Counted from the stretch's first letter, positions 32,380-41,104 are shown. The stretch is 41,167 bases of DNA from Phycisphaerales bacterium (GCA_015487555.1 WFPK01000046.1:1-41167); one strand, 5' to 3'. A program made the numbers and translations. The notes: generated by a model not told the origin, from the sequence alone.

Positions 32380-32691
32380 ATGCCCGATCTCACCCTCGCC
32401 CAGTCCGTCCTCGACCCCAAACTCTGGTTCTACATCGCCCTGCTCTTTACCTTCATCTTCGTCGGCGCCATCATCATCTTCGCCATCCGCCGATCACTCT
32501 TCACCCACAACGACGCGCCCAACCCAACCGGAGGCGGGCTCCTCGAACACCTCGACCACATGCACAAATCCGGAAAAATCACCAAAGAAGAATACGACAC
32601 CACCCGAGCATCCATCATCGACAAAGCTGCCCAGCGCCTGCGCGAGCAAGACCAGAGCGAACCCAACGATTCCGAGCCCCACACAAATTAG
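32380..32691 (+). CDS. small membrane protein with a SHOCT-like C-terminal motif
   Basis: The 103-residue protein has one transmembrane helix, [21 protein letters not shown], at about residues 15-35. A short basic linker follows, then [30 protein letters not shown], which matches the SHOCT pattern (short helical pair with G-x-I-T-x-E-E-Y/F). SHOCT units usually serve as oligomerisation or docking parts at protein ends. The tail is charged and probably disordered. Its start has TATCAT six bases upstream and no ribosome binding site. A hairpin with a T-run follows at 32695-32722. Confidence 0.75.
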   Translation: MPDLTLAQSVLDPKLWFYIALLFTFIFVGAIIIFAIRRSLFTHNDAPNPTGGGLLEHLDHMHKSGKITKEEYDTTRASIIDKAAQRLREQDQSEPNDSEPHTN

Positions 32692-32694
32692 GGG

Positions 32695-32722
32695 ATCGGG
32701 CTGTACCGTATGTACCGATTTT
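32695..32722 (+). terminator. probable terminator behind the SHOCT-like gene
   Basis: ATCGG pairs with CCGAT, enclosing the self-complementary pair GTAC...GTAC, and six T follow. A three-base bulge makes the stem imperfect. Confidence 0.5.
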
Positions 32723-32803
32723 TTGTCCTTCAGTCAATTTCTCATCCCCCCGACAGTGGTGCCAGTGCCCCGGCATGACTAGGGTTTTCAGGCATGATCG
32801 CAC

Positions 32804-32822
32804 GGGCGCAGATCATGCGCCC
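32804..32822. other. 7-bp hairpin in the clpX leader
   Basis: GGGCGCA (32804-32810) pairs with TGCGCCC (32816-32822) around GATCA. No T-run follows. It lies about 120 bases before clpX and may be part of a structured leader. Confidence 0.4.
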
Positions 32823-32939
32823 ATATCCGCGAAAAGCCCGTCAATCCGGGTTGAGCCGGGGGTGTCGGTTGGCCGATACCAACCAACAACCGCCCGGCTC
32901 CGTATGCGCCAGGCTCGGCTTTGGAGAGGTTATACCCAT

Positions 32940-34355
32940 ATGTCAGAAAATCATATGTCAGAAAAGAAGAACCCATACCCCGCAAAAAACGCTTCAGACT
33001 CCACCGATGGCCCATCGGCACCATCGGGCACCGGCTCGGGCGATGCTTCAGGATCAGGCGAAGGCTCCGGGTTCAGAGGCCGAAAAATCACCACATGCTC
33101 ATTCTGCGGCAAAACATCCCGAGAAGTCGGACCAATGGTTGAAGGCCCGGGCGAAGTCTACATCTGCTCAAACTGCGTAGAGCTCTGCCAGAACATCTTC
33201 CGCCAAGAACGCAAACGCGTCTCAGGCGTCTCCGCATCACTCTCCGAAATCCCCTCCCCACGCGAAATCGTCGAGTTCATGGCCCAGTATGTCATCGGAC
33301 AGGAACTCGCCAAGCGTTCGCTCGCCGTCGCCGTCCACAACCACTACAAACGACTCCTCCACTCCGAATCCGAAGCTGCCAACGACATCGAGCTCGATAA
33401 ATCAAACATCCTCCTCATCGGCCCCACCGGCTCGGGCAAAACGCTCCTCGCCAAGACCATGGCCCGGATGCTCAAGGTCCCCTTCGCCATCGGCGATGCC
33501 ACGACCTTGACCGAAGCGGGCTATGTCGGCGAAGATGTCGAGAACCTGCTCTTGAAACTGCTCCAAGCTGCCGACTTCGATGTCGAAGCCGCCCAGCGAG
33601 GCATCATCTATATCGACGAGCTCGACAAAGTCGGCAAGTCGTCGGGCAATGTCTCGATCACCCGCGATGTCTCGGGCGAAGGCGTCCAGCAATCACTCCT
33701 CAAAATGCTCGAAGGCACCATCGCCAATGTCCCCCCACAAGGCGGACGCAAACATCCAGAACAACAATACATCCAGTTCGATACCACCAACATCCTCTTC
33801 ATCGTGGGTGGTACATTCGTCGGGCTCGATGAGATCGTTCGGCGGCGTCTTGGCCAAACCAAGATCGGTTTCGGCGTCGGTGCCGATTCAAGCACAGACA
33901 ATCAACGCAAACACTTCATCGACGACAACGCCGAGCGCGAATGGCTCCAATCCCAGATCACCAACGAAGATGTCGTCGAGTACGGCCTCATCCCCGAACT
34001 CGTCGGGCGTCTGCCCGTCATCACCCCATTGATGCCCTTGGCCAACGATGCCCTGATCCAAATCCTCACCGAGCCCAAAAACGCCCTGATCCGCCAATAC
34101 CAACACCTCTTTCGCCTCGAAGGCGCCACCTTGACTTTCACCCCCGACGCCCTCGAACTCCTCGCCGAGCGAGCCTCCAAACGCGCAACCGGCGCCCGTG
34201 CCTTGCGTGCCGTGCTCGAAGAAGTCATGATGGATCACATGTACGACCTGCCCGATGCAACCAATGAGGGCGCCGAGTATGTCATCACCGCATCAGCCAT
34301 CGAAAACAAGACCCCACTGAACGAACTCCGCGTCGCCAAGGCGAACTCGGCGTAA
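32940..34355 (+). CDS. clpX: ATP-dependent Clp protease ATP-binding subunit ClpX
   Basis: ClpX unfolds tagged proteins and feeds them to ClpP. The 471-residue product has the N-terminal zinc-binding domain [18 protein letters not shown] with [33 protein letters not shown] leads to Walker [17 protein letters not shown] and Walker [11 protein letters not shown]. The substrate-gripping loop region [11 protein letters not shown], sensor residues, and the C-terminal [21 protein letters not shown] are all present. An unusual Gly/Ser/Asp-rich stretch of about 40 residues precedes the zinc domain. The start is duplicated: CATATGTCAGAAAA occurs twice in tandem, in frame, so ATG 32940 and 32955 are both possible. 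No clpP or tig gene is adjacent. Confidence 0.96.
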   Translation: MSENHMSEKKNPYPAKNASDSTDGPSAPSGTGSGDASGSGEGSGFRGRKITTCSFCGKTSREVGPMVEGPGEVYICSNCVELCQNIFRQERKRVSGVSASLSEIPSPREIVEFMAQYVIGQELAKRSLAVAVHNHYKRLLHSESEAANDIELDKSNILLIGPTGSGKTLLAKTMARMLKVPFAIGDATTLTEAGYVGEDVENLLLKLLQAADFDVEAAQRGIIYIDELDKVGKSSGNVSITRDVSGEGVQQSLLKMLEGTIANVPPQGGRKHPEQQYIQFDTTNILFIVGGTFVGLDEIVRRRLGQTKIGFGVGADSSTDNQRKHFIDDNAEREWLQSQITNEDVVEYGLIPELVGRLPVITPLMPLANDALIQILTEPKNALIRQYQHLFRLEGATLTFTPDALELLAERASKRATGARALRAVLEEVMMDHMYDLPDATNEGAEYVITASAIENKTPLNELRVAKANSA

Positions 34356-34414
34356 ACCTGATCGTTCCCATTCAAATCCATGAATCGCATCCGAACGAAC
34401 GGAGTTCATTGCGA

Positions 34415-34430
34415 CCCACTATTTAGTGGG
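34415..34430. terminator. 7-bp hairpin behind clpX
   Basis: CCCACTA and TAGTGGG are separated by two T. It lies 60 bases behind the clpX stop; there is no T-run, so its role as terminator is uncertain. Confidence 0.35.
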
Positions 34431-34532
34431 GCATGATTCACCCAAAATCGGCGTATACCTCTGTCGTTGCACCCAGAGCGTGTTGCCGCCCGATTCATGT
34501 GTTCGTCATGGAAAAAGAAAGGAACGAGAAGT

Positions 34533-35879
34533 ATGAGTCCTATAACAAGTAATGCCGCATTTTACCAAACTGGAGCGATTCGACAACTCAAGCAGCTGGC
34601 CATGACCGCCGTGTTATTCACGGGGGGACACACCAATGCCCAGTTCAGCAGCCCACTCGTCCTCGATCCGGCACTCAACAACAGCACTCAAATCACCGTC
34701 GCCGACATCAACAACGACAACAACGACGACATCATCGTCACCCGCCAAACCGGCTTCGAAAGAATCATCCAGGCATACCTCGGAGACGGACATGGCAACT
34801 TTACCCCGCCCCAAACACTCGCGCCAAACGCCCAAAAACCCCAAATCGCCTACTTCGCAGACCTCAACAACAACGGCCAACAAGACATGATCGTCATCCC
34901 AACCCTCTTCGGAAACCCACCAGGCACCGACAGAATCGCATGGTTCCCAAATAACTCAGGAACATTCCAAACCAGAATCGTAATCGACGACACATATCCA
35001 ACAGCTTTCACCGCCATTGAAGACATCAGAATCGTCGATGTCGAAAACGACGGCGACCTGGACATCATCGCCGCTGCAAACCTTCAGCTCACCCTCTACA
35101 CCAATGACGGATCAGCAAACTTCACCCAAACAACCATCCCCATTGAATTCAATACAGAAAACTACGATCTCGATGTCGCAGACTTCAACAGCGACGGATT
35201 CATAGACATCATCATCGGAGGCGTCGCCCCACTCATCCTCATCAACACCAATGGCTCCTTCGCCTACGACCCCGACATCTCCAGCTCCATCGAAGGATTC
35301 CCAGGACTCACCTTCCTCGTCTACCCAATCGACTTCGACAACGATGGCGACCAGGACCTCATACTCGCCGACACCGGCCCTCAAAACCTATGGCTATACG
35401 AACAAGGCGACGACGGCCTCTTCAACCTCCACAGCACCCTCGTCACAAACACCCCACAATCCTTCTCCATGACATCAGCAGACTTCGACAACGACGGCGA
35501 CCTCGACCTCCTCACAAACTTCCCACAACTCGGACAAACCGTATGGTTTGAAAACGACAACCAAGAAAACTACCAAAACGCATCACTCATCCACCAAGGC
35601 ATCACCCCATTCCCAAAACATGTTGCCACCGGAGATTTCAACAACGACAACATCCCTGACGCCGTCTGGTCTATGCCCCTCTCTGTCCACCTCGCCACCA
35701 CCACAACACCCTGCACCCCAGACCTCACCGGCGACAACCTGCTCAACTTCTTCGATATCTCCGCATTCCTTGATGCGTTCGGGATTCAGGACCCCGCTGC
35801 AGACTTCACCAACGACGGCACCTTCAACTTCTTCGATGTCAGCGCATTCCTCCAAGCATTCGCCCAAGGTTGCCCATAA
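34533..35879 (+). CDS. secreted FG-GAP/VCBS-repeat protein with C-terminal dockerin-like module
   Basis: The 448-residue protein has a long signal region ending near NAQ (about residue 37). It has about seven beta-propeller-type repeats with calcium-binding loops: ADINNDNNDDIIV, ADLNNNGQQDMIV, VDVENDGDLDIIA, ADFNSDGFIDIII, IDFDNDGDQDLIL, ADFDNDGDLDLLT and GDFNNDNIPDAVW. Seven repeats are enough for one integrin-like propeller. The C-terminus has two dockerin-like loops, DLTGDNLLNFFD and DFTNDGTFNFFD, ending GCP, as in the two other secreted proteins here. ATG 34533 follows AGGAACGAGAAGT; an in-frame ATG lies at 34467. Likely a surface or exported ligand-binding protein; the ligand is unknown. 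Confidence 0.85.
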   Translation: MSPITSNAAFYQTGAIRQLKQLAMTAVLFTGGHTNAQFSSPLVLDPALNNSTQITVADINNDNNDDIIVTRQTGFERIIQAYLGDGHGNFTPPQTLAPNAQKPQIAYFADLNNNGQQDMIVIPTLFGNPPGTDRIAWFPNNSGTFQTRIVIDDTYPTAFTAIEDIRIVDVENDGDLDIIAAANLQLTLYTNDGSANFTQTTIPIEFNTENYDLDVADFNSDGFIDIIIGGVAPLILINTNGSFAYDPDISSSIEGFPGLTFLVYPIDFDNDGDQDLILADTGPQNLWLYEQGDDGLFNLHSTLVTNTPQSFSMTSADFDNDGDLDLLTNFPQLGQTVWFENDNQENYQNASLIHQGITPFPKHVATGDFNNDNIPDAVWSMPLSVHLATTTTPCTPDLTGDNLLNFFDISAFLDAFGIQDPAADFTNDGTFNFFDVSAFLQAFAQGCP

Positions 35880-35907
35880 CACAAATCGCGTTGTAAGCAA
35901 TCAACGA

Positions 35908-36000
35908 CCTTGCGCTTTCGCCTCCCCCGGGCCTCCGGGAGGAACACCCAGAGGGGGTTGTGGCACGCGCAGCGTGACGGAGGGGGTCTTCCCCTCTTTC
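35908..36000. repeat. GC-rich hairpins between convergent genes
   Basis: CCTCCC...GGGAGG near 35920-35942 and CACGC-GCA-GCGTG near 35962 form short stems in a G/C-rich block (with CAGAGGGGG and GACGGAGGGGG runs). It lies between convergent stops at 35879 and 36029, so transcription may end here on both strands. It could be a dispersed repeat. Confidence 0.4.
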
Positions 36001-36028
36001 CCAACACAACCTATCGAAACAATCACCC

Positions 36029-37618
36029 TCAGTTGATCGGCGTCGCCACCTGCGCAATCACACCCCCAACCTTCACCCGCGCAAGCGAATATATCCGTAC
36101 AGGCGTGTCATAAATCTCACGCACAGCCCGAGGCTCGATCGAGATCAAATGCATCAGCGCATCCGTATCCACATCACGATCCGCACTCGGAGCCGACAAG
36201 TTAGGCTCGGCCCGGATCAAAAGACCAAGGTTATTCCTCGCCCAGACCTGCGCAGCCAACAACCGATTCATCGCATCACTCGTATCGGCATCGCACACAA
36301 CAAGATGAAGCTGGCCATCATCATCAATCGCAAGCTCAACACCAGGAGCCTTGGGACAACGAGCCTCAATCGGATACAACCCATCGATCAACGCGCACAA
36401 CCCATCACGAAGCGTCGGCGCATCATCCAAAGCACGCTGGGCATCAACCAACTCAGGCCCCGGCGCCTCAACACCATCAGCAGGAAACTCCACCCGAGCT
36501 GGCTCTGGTGAAACCACCCGATCAACACCCCCCGCTTCAGAAAACTCACCCGCACGCGCTCCTGCCCGCACCAATCCATCAAGAATATGCGATGCCGAAT
36601 GCGAAACCGAATCACGATACAGATTCGTCGTCCCCGTCGCATCAATGCGCCCAGACCCCACCACAATCTCAATCGGACGCTCAAGAAATGTCTCCGCAGC
36701 GTTGCCAAGCTTGGCACACGCATCGAGCGCCATCTCGCGCCCACCACCCATCACCGCAACCCGAAGCTTGGGCCCATCACCCGAAACATACCGCTGCCCG
36801 AGCATCGCATCGAGCGTCTTGATCAACCGATACGACGCCACAACTGCCGCCTCATCAGCACCGGTCAAAATCGTAATCTCTTCCACCTCGGCCCGTTCGA
36901 GCAGCTCAGGTTCGCTCGCTTCATCCACCCGCAAAATCACCCGATCAGCATCCTCCGAAACAGCGCCCAACGCCCCATCAAGATGCGCAAAGCTCCGCCT
37001 CGAAATCGAACCCTCCTCATCGCCCCCATCAATCAAATCCACCGAAGTCGATCCAGATGCCGCCCGCACCAACGCCACCATCTCACACAAAGCCTTAGCT
37101 TGATTGCACGCATACTGACGAGCCCACAGCGTCGCACGCACCGGCAAATGCCCGAGCACCACAACCTCCACCGTCGGACGAGGCATCGAAACCACCTCGA
37201 CCACCTCCACCGCTTCAAAATCTTCACCATCATCACCGCCGCCGAGAATCTCCGCAAGCAAATCCGAAGCATGCCCATCGGTAATCTCAAGCCGCTCGAG
37301 CGCATCGGCCCCGGAATGCCCAATCGCAGCATCATCCTCGTGCCGGGTCAGATGCAACACAGGTGTGTGCGTCGCATGAGTAGGCTCAGACTCGGAACCC
37401 ATCGGCCCATCCATCGGCCCATCCGCCAACCCATCCATCGACCCACCCGCAGCCCCCCCCATCGGCTCAGGGGCCAGCTCGCCCTCGCCAAGAAACAAAT
37501 CCGCCAGCGCGTCATACTCTTCATGGTCGATCGACGCCAGCTGAAGATGCCCCGCCGGAGCACCCGAAACCTGCTCACGACCCAACCCGCCATCATCACC
37601 CGGCTTCATATCGTCCAT
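36029..37618 (-). CDS. MinD/ParA-like protein without a visible P-loop
   Basis: The 529-residue protein has a low-complexity acidic N-terminus (about 1-145, with a DG-PMDG repeat). From 150 it has VEVVVLGHLPVRATLWARQYACNQAKALC where a P-loop ATPase would have KGGxGKT; no Walker A lysine is present. The following pieces resemble the rest of a MinD/FlhG fold: DADRVILRVDEASEPELLE, then EITILTGADEAAVVASYRLIKTLD, then LRVAVMGGGREMALDACAKLGNAAETFL. The C-terminal 130 residues are unassigned. The start follows GCGGAG, and a promoter is visible at 37684-37713. It lies downstream of the ParA-CBM gene on the same strand, so it may be a pseudo-ATPase partner; this is inference. Confidence 0.55.
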   Translation of the reverse strand: MDDMKPGDDGGLGREQVSGAPAGHLQLASIDHEEYDALADLFLGEGELAPEPMGGAAGGSMDGLADGPMDGPMGSESEPTHATHTPVLHLTRHEDDAAIGHSGADALERLEITDGHASDLLAEILGGGDDGEDFEAVEVVEVVSMPRPTVEVVVLGHLPVRATLWARQYACNQAKALCEMVALVRAASGSTSVDLIDGGDEEGSISRRSFAHLDGALGAVSEDADRVILRVDEASEPELLERAEVEEITILTGADEAAVVASYRLIKTLDAMLGQRYVSGDGPKLRVAVMGGGREMALDACAKLGNAAETFLERPIEIVVGSGRIDATGTTNLYRDSVSHSASHILDGLVRAGARAGEFSEAGGVDRVVSPEPARVEFPADGVEAPGPELVDAQRALDDAPTLRDGLCALIDGLYPIEARCPKAPGVELAIDDDGQLHLVVCDADTSDAMNRLLAAQVWARNNLGLLIRAEPNLSAPSADRDVDTDALMHLISIEPRAVREIYDTPVRIYSLARVKVGGVIAQVATPIN

Positions 37619-37683
37619 CTTGAGCTCCGCTCACACATTGGCGAGGATCCGTCCCCACAACCTACCATCCATTCACGCAACCG

Positions 37684-37713
37684 AGTATAGTGCACAGCCC
37701 CCCCCAAGCACAA
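37684..37713 (-). promoter_or_regulatory. sigma70-type promoter of the MinD-like gene
   Basis: Minus strand: TTGTGC, 18 bases, TATACT, about 65 bases before the start at 37618. It uses the same hexamers as the promoter at 14585-14613. Confidence 0.65.
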
Positions 37714-37778
37714 CAAAGACATACAAACCCAAACAAAACACTTGCGAAACATGTGTGGAACACACGCAAAACAAGCCG

Positions 37779-39272
37779 TCAGTCAATCCGCACAATATTA
37801 TTGCGCCCGCCAAGCCCATTCTCGATCCGATCCGGATTATACGGATCAAGGCACCACTGCCCATCAATCACCAGCTTATACGCATACACACCCTTGCCAA
37901 GCTCCAGATGCTTCTCGAAAACGCCCAATGCCTCGTTGACACCCATCGCCGTCTGCTCAGGAGCCCAGCCATTGAAATCACCCGCAATCTCGACCCGACG
38001 ACCAATCGACCCAGGCTGAACAAACAACACCCCCTTCGAGCTCCGCCGAACCCCAAAGAGATGCTTCACCTTGGTCATATCCGCCAGAAGCGATTTGCCC
38101 GCACCGACCACACGATCATCCACAAGCTCAATCGCCACCGGACGATGAGCCATCATCGAACGCTTCATCACCACAGGCTTGGGCTCGATCGCCGCCGATG
38201 CCACCTGTGCATCTCGCTGCGAAGCCTCCTCCAGCCCCACATGCCCCTGCTTCTCCTGCTGCATCGTCCGCGCCCGCATCGCCAGCTCCTGCGCCCGAGA
38301 CAAAGGCGAACCCAGATTCGAACGCGCCACCTCAATCGCTGCCGAGGCCAAAGTCGCCGCCGGGCTCGGACTCGCCAAGAGACCATCGGTTTCCTCACCA
38401 GGCTCAGGACGATCAATATTGGCATGCTCGACAAGCCATTCGCACACCGAGCGATAATCCTCCGCCCCCATCGAATCGGGCGCATACTCATCAATCGGCT
38501 GACCAAACGACGCTGCCTCCTTGAGCGCATGGTCATACCGCACCACCACCGGAATCATCCCCGCCCCAAACCGATCACGCAAATCATCCAACAAATCCCG
38601 CGCCAAAGGCTGATTGGGATCGTGCATCGTCGCCAACAACCGAGGATGAATCCGCATCCCGATCCGACGAGCAATCGAACGGGCCGTCTGCACCTGCTTG
38701 GCTGCCCCGCGAAGCGAGAAGAAACTCGTCTCCACAGGAATAATCACCTCACGCCCCGCTGCAATCGCATTATACGACAACAACCCAATCGAAGGCGGGC
38801 AGTCAATCACACACACATCATACCGCTTGGTCTCGGCACCAGGCTCATACATCCCCCCCGCTTCCCCCGCCTGATCCGCCTGATCCGATCCCGCAGGACC
38901 ATCCACCCGCGCAAGCCGATGAAGCACCGAACGCAGCCGAAGCGTCTTGTCCTTCTGATCCGCCAACCCACCCTGCGCCGCCTCGATCCCCGCGAGCTTC
39001 ATCCGCGAAGGAAGCAGATCAAGATTTCGCCCCACATGCCAGATCAACCGATCCCGGTTGAGCGACTGATCCGTCGGCATCCGCAGCGCATCACTCACAT
39101 CAAGATCCAATCGCTCTTCAGGAATCCCAAGACCCGCTGCGCAGTGCGACTGGGGATCAAGATCAACCAAAAGCGTCCGGCACCCCGACTTGGCAAAGGC
39201 CGACGCCAGATTGATCGCCGAGGTGGTCTTCCCACATCCGCCCTTCTGATTGATGACTGTAAATACGCGCAC
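37779..39272 (-). CDS. ParA-type ATPase fused to an AMPK-type glycogen-binding (CBM48-like) domain
   Basis: The 497-residue protein opens with a complete ParA ATPase: deviant Walker A INQKGGCGKTTSAINLA (GGCGKTT at 11-17 plus K10), the second motif LVDLDPQSHCAAGLG, and switch VIDCPPSIGLLSYNA (157-171). PVETSFFSLRGAAKQ and the remaining ParA core reach about residue 285. An Ala/Gln-rich linker (about 290-400) leads to FVQPGSIGRRVEIAGDFNGWAPE, then GVYAYKLVIDGQWCLDPYNPD and GGRNNIVRID at the C-terminus. This matches the AMPK beta/isoamylase N-terminal domain, including sugar-contact positions W436, K466, W473 and N491/N492. Start: GTG 39272 with GGAG ten bases upstream. It follows rsfS-aroB on the same strand. 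Confidence 0.88.
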   Translation of the reverse strand: MRVFTVINQKGGCGKTTSAINLASAFAKSGCRTLLVDLDPQSHCAAGLGIPEERLDLDVSDALRMPTDQSLNRDRLIWHVGRNLDLLPSRMKLAGIEAAQGGLADQKDKTLRLRSVLHRLARVDGPAGSDQADQAGEAGGMYEPGAETKRYDVCVIDCPPSIGLLSYNAIAAGREVIIPVETSFFSLRGAAKQVQTARSIARRIGMRIHPRLLATMHDPNQPLARDLLDDLRDRFGAGMIPVVVRYDHALKEAASFGQPIDEYAPDSMGAEDYRSVCEWLVEHANIDRPEPGEETDGLLASPSPAATLASAAIEVARSNLGSPLSRAQELAMRARTMQQEKQGHVGLEEASQRDAQVASAAIEPKPVVMKRSMMAHRPVAIELVDDRVVGAGKSLLADMTKVKHLFGVRRSSKGVLFVQPGSIGRRVEIAGDFNGWAPEQTAMGVNEALGVFEKHLELGKGVYAYKLVIDGQWCLDPYNPDRIENGLGGRNNIVRID

Positions 39273-39330
39273 AGGTCTGATGCTCCAGTATCGCTGCCGC
39301 ACCCCCCCACACAAGCAACTCGACACCGGT

Positions 39331-39360
39331 ATTATCGGAGCCTTCCTCAAATCTCTGCAA
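39331..39360 (-). promoter_or_regulatory. probable promoter of the ParA-CBM gene
   Basis: Minus strand: TTGCAG (39360-39355), 18 bases, GATAAT (39336-39331), about 60 bases before the GTG start and downstream of the aroB stop. Confidence 0.5.
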
Positions 39361-39416
39361 TATTCATCAATCGCCACCAACCCGCCGACCCACAGGGGAC
39401 ATCCCCCCACCGCTTC

Positions 39417-40607
39417 TCACCGCCGAATCGAATCAATCCCCGCCACGATCGCCCCTTCATCAGCCCCTTCGACAATCGCGCATTTCCCCCAACCAACCGG
39501 CAGAATCACACGAAGCGAACCACCCGCCATCTTCTTATCACGCATCATCCGATCCAAAATCTCGCAACCAGGAGGCAACCCATCGACCCGCACAGGCAAC
39601 CCGATCGCTTCGAGCATCGAGACGAGCTCGTCCCCAATCGAACGATCACACATCCCCAGCTCCACAGCTGCACAGCACGCTGCAACCATACCCAGCCCCA
39701 CCGCCTCGCCATGAAGCAAAGGCGCCAAACCAGGTTCATCCACCACCGGACTCACCCCCTCGATCGTCTCGATCGCATGTCCAAAGGTGTGCCCAAAGTT
39801 GAGCAGCATCCGCCCGCCCGCCTTGGCATCAGTCGATTCATGCTCATCACCAACCACCACAGACGCCTTGAGCGCCACATTCCGCCCGACGAGCTCTTCG
39901 ATCGTCGAATCATCAAACGCCCGAATCCCATCGAGCTCCTCGATCATCCAGTCCATCAGCCCAGCATGGGCATCATCCCCAAGACCCGCGCCAATCATCC
40001 CATGCTTGACACACTCAGCAAGCCCCGCCCGACGATGCCGAGGATCGAGCGATGCGAGCACATCCATATCCGCCACCACCAACCGAGGCTGATGAAACGC
40101 CCCGACCAGGTTCTTGAGCAGCGTCGATCCCCCCGCATCATCGGGCACCACCAGGTTCATCCCCGTCTTGCCCCCCACCGACGCATCAACCATCGACAAA
40201 AGCGTCGTGGGACACTGGATCACCGCCACCCCGCGCTGATAGCTCGCTGCGACGAATCCCGCCAAATCCCCGACCACCCCGCCTCCGAGTGCAATCACCG
40301 GATCAACCCGCGTATGCCCCGTCGAAGCGATCTCGACCATCAACCGATGATAAGTCTCGATGGATTTGATCTCTTCGCTCGGCGTCACACACGCGACACA
40401 AGCCACAAAGCCCTGCGATGCAAGATCAGCACTCAACTGATCCACAAACCGCTCGGGCACACCCGTATCCACCACCACGAACACCCGCGATGCCCTGGCC
40501 CCTGCCATCGAACGGACAGCCGACGCAACGCTGCCAAGTGCGCCCCCCCCGATGCGAACCTCATACGCACGCCCAGGCAGATTCACCTCAACCCTACGCA
40601 CGCTCAC
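39417..40607 (-). CDS. aroB: 3-dehydroquinate synthase AroB
   Basis: AroB makes 3-dehydroquinate from DAHP, the second step of the shikimate pathway. The 396-residue product shows PVIALGGGVVGDLAGFVAASYQRGV and the substrate motif PTTLLSMVDASVGGKTGMN. Zinc ligands are in AGLAECVKHGMI (glutamate), NFGHTFGHAIE (histidine) and LLHGEAVGLGM (histidine). EEIKSIETYHRLM is also typical. The start is GTG 40607, which overlaps the rsfS stop codon as GTGA, so translation is probably coupled. Length is slightly above the usual 360. Other aromatic-pathway genes are not in the window. Confidence 0.96.
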   Translation of the reverse strand: MSVRRVEVNLPGRAYEVRIGGGALGSVASAVRSMAGARASRVFVVVDTGVPERFVDQLSADLASQGFVACVACVTPSEEIKSIETYHRLMVEIASTGHTRVDPVIALGGGVVGDLAGFVAASYQRGVAVIQCPTTLLSMVDASVGGKTGMNLVVPDDAGGSTLLKNLVGAFHQPRLVVADMDVLASLDPRHRRAGLAECVKHGMIGAGLGDDAHAGLMDWMIEELDGIRAFDDSTIEELVGRNVALKASVVVGDEHESTDAKAGGRMLLNFGHTFGHAIETIEGVSPVVDEPGLAPLLHGEAVGLGMVAACCAAVELGMCDRSIGDELVSMLEAIGLPVRVDGLPPGCEILDRMMRDKKMAGGSLRVILPVGWGKCAIVEGADEGAIVAGIDSIRR

Positions 40608-41104
40608 ACCGCATCCTCATCGCTGACCTGACGATCAACCAAGCCCGGCTTAGCCTGTGACCGTGCCGACGCTGGCACCTCAACCCGTGGACATTCAAAC
40701 CACAGCCCCTCAAGGTCATAATGCGCCCGAGCATTGGGCTCAAAAAGATGCACCACCACATCAACAAAATCCGCCAAAAGCCAAATCGCATCACCATCTT
40801 CAGTAATATGAAACGCACTGGTCCCACATTCCTCAGCCACCTCCTCAATGCCACCCAGTGCACCACGCATCTGCCTGGCCGAGGTCCCCGATCCAATCAC
40901 GATGAACCCCGTCACAGGCGACCGCCCTCCAACATCAAGCACCACCACATCGGTGCATTTGTCATCCCTCAGCGACTGGGCCGCCTTGATCGCAAATGCA
41001 CGGGCATCCTCCACATTGAGAATCTTCGCCCCTTCCGACATCGTCGCCCCAGCCATCGGCTGATTGCTCGATCCTCGCCCATCGTTTTCATCGTGTGTAT
41101 TCAT
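40604..41104 (-). CDS. rsfS: ribosomal silencing factor RsfS (YbeB/Iojap family)
   Basis: RsfS binds ribosomal protein uL14 and blocks joining of the subunits when nutrients are short. The 166-residue product has the core AFAIKAAQSLRDDKCTDVVVLDVGGRSPVTGFIVIGSGTS, then EECGTSAFHITEDGDAIWLLADFVDVVVHLFEPNARAHYDLEGLW, with the last stretch being the family signature for uL14 contact. It has about 25 extra residues at the N-terminus and a longer C-terminal tail than E. coli RsfS (105). ATG 41104 has TAGGAT six bases upstream; ATG 41041 (MSEGAKILNV) is an alternative. The stop overlaps the aroB start. Confidence 0.93.
   Translation of the reverse strand: MNTHDENDGRGSSNQPMAGATMSEGAKILNVEDARAFAIKAAQSLRDDKCTDVVVLDVGGRSPVTGFIVIGSGTSARQMRGALGGIEEVAEECGTSAFHITEDGDAIWLLADFVDVVVHLFEPNARAHYDLEGLWFECPRVEVPASARSQAKPGLVDRQVSDEDAV

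Noticed and set aside
32319-32939. In-frame extension of clpX by about 200 residues
   Set aside because: It overlaps two upstream genes and a terminator-like hairpin; ClpX proteins begin with the zinc domain shortly after 32940.
37620-40631. Open frame of about 1000 codons on the plus strand opposite parA and aroB
   Set aside because: Composition is dominated by Arg, His, Pro and Ile as expected for the antisense of C-ending codons, while the minus strand has clear ParA and AroB motifs.
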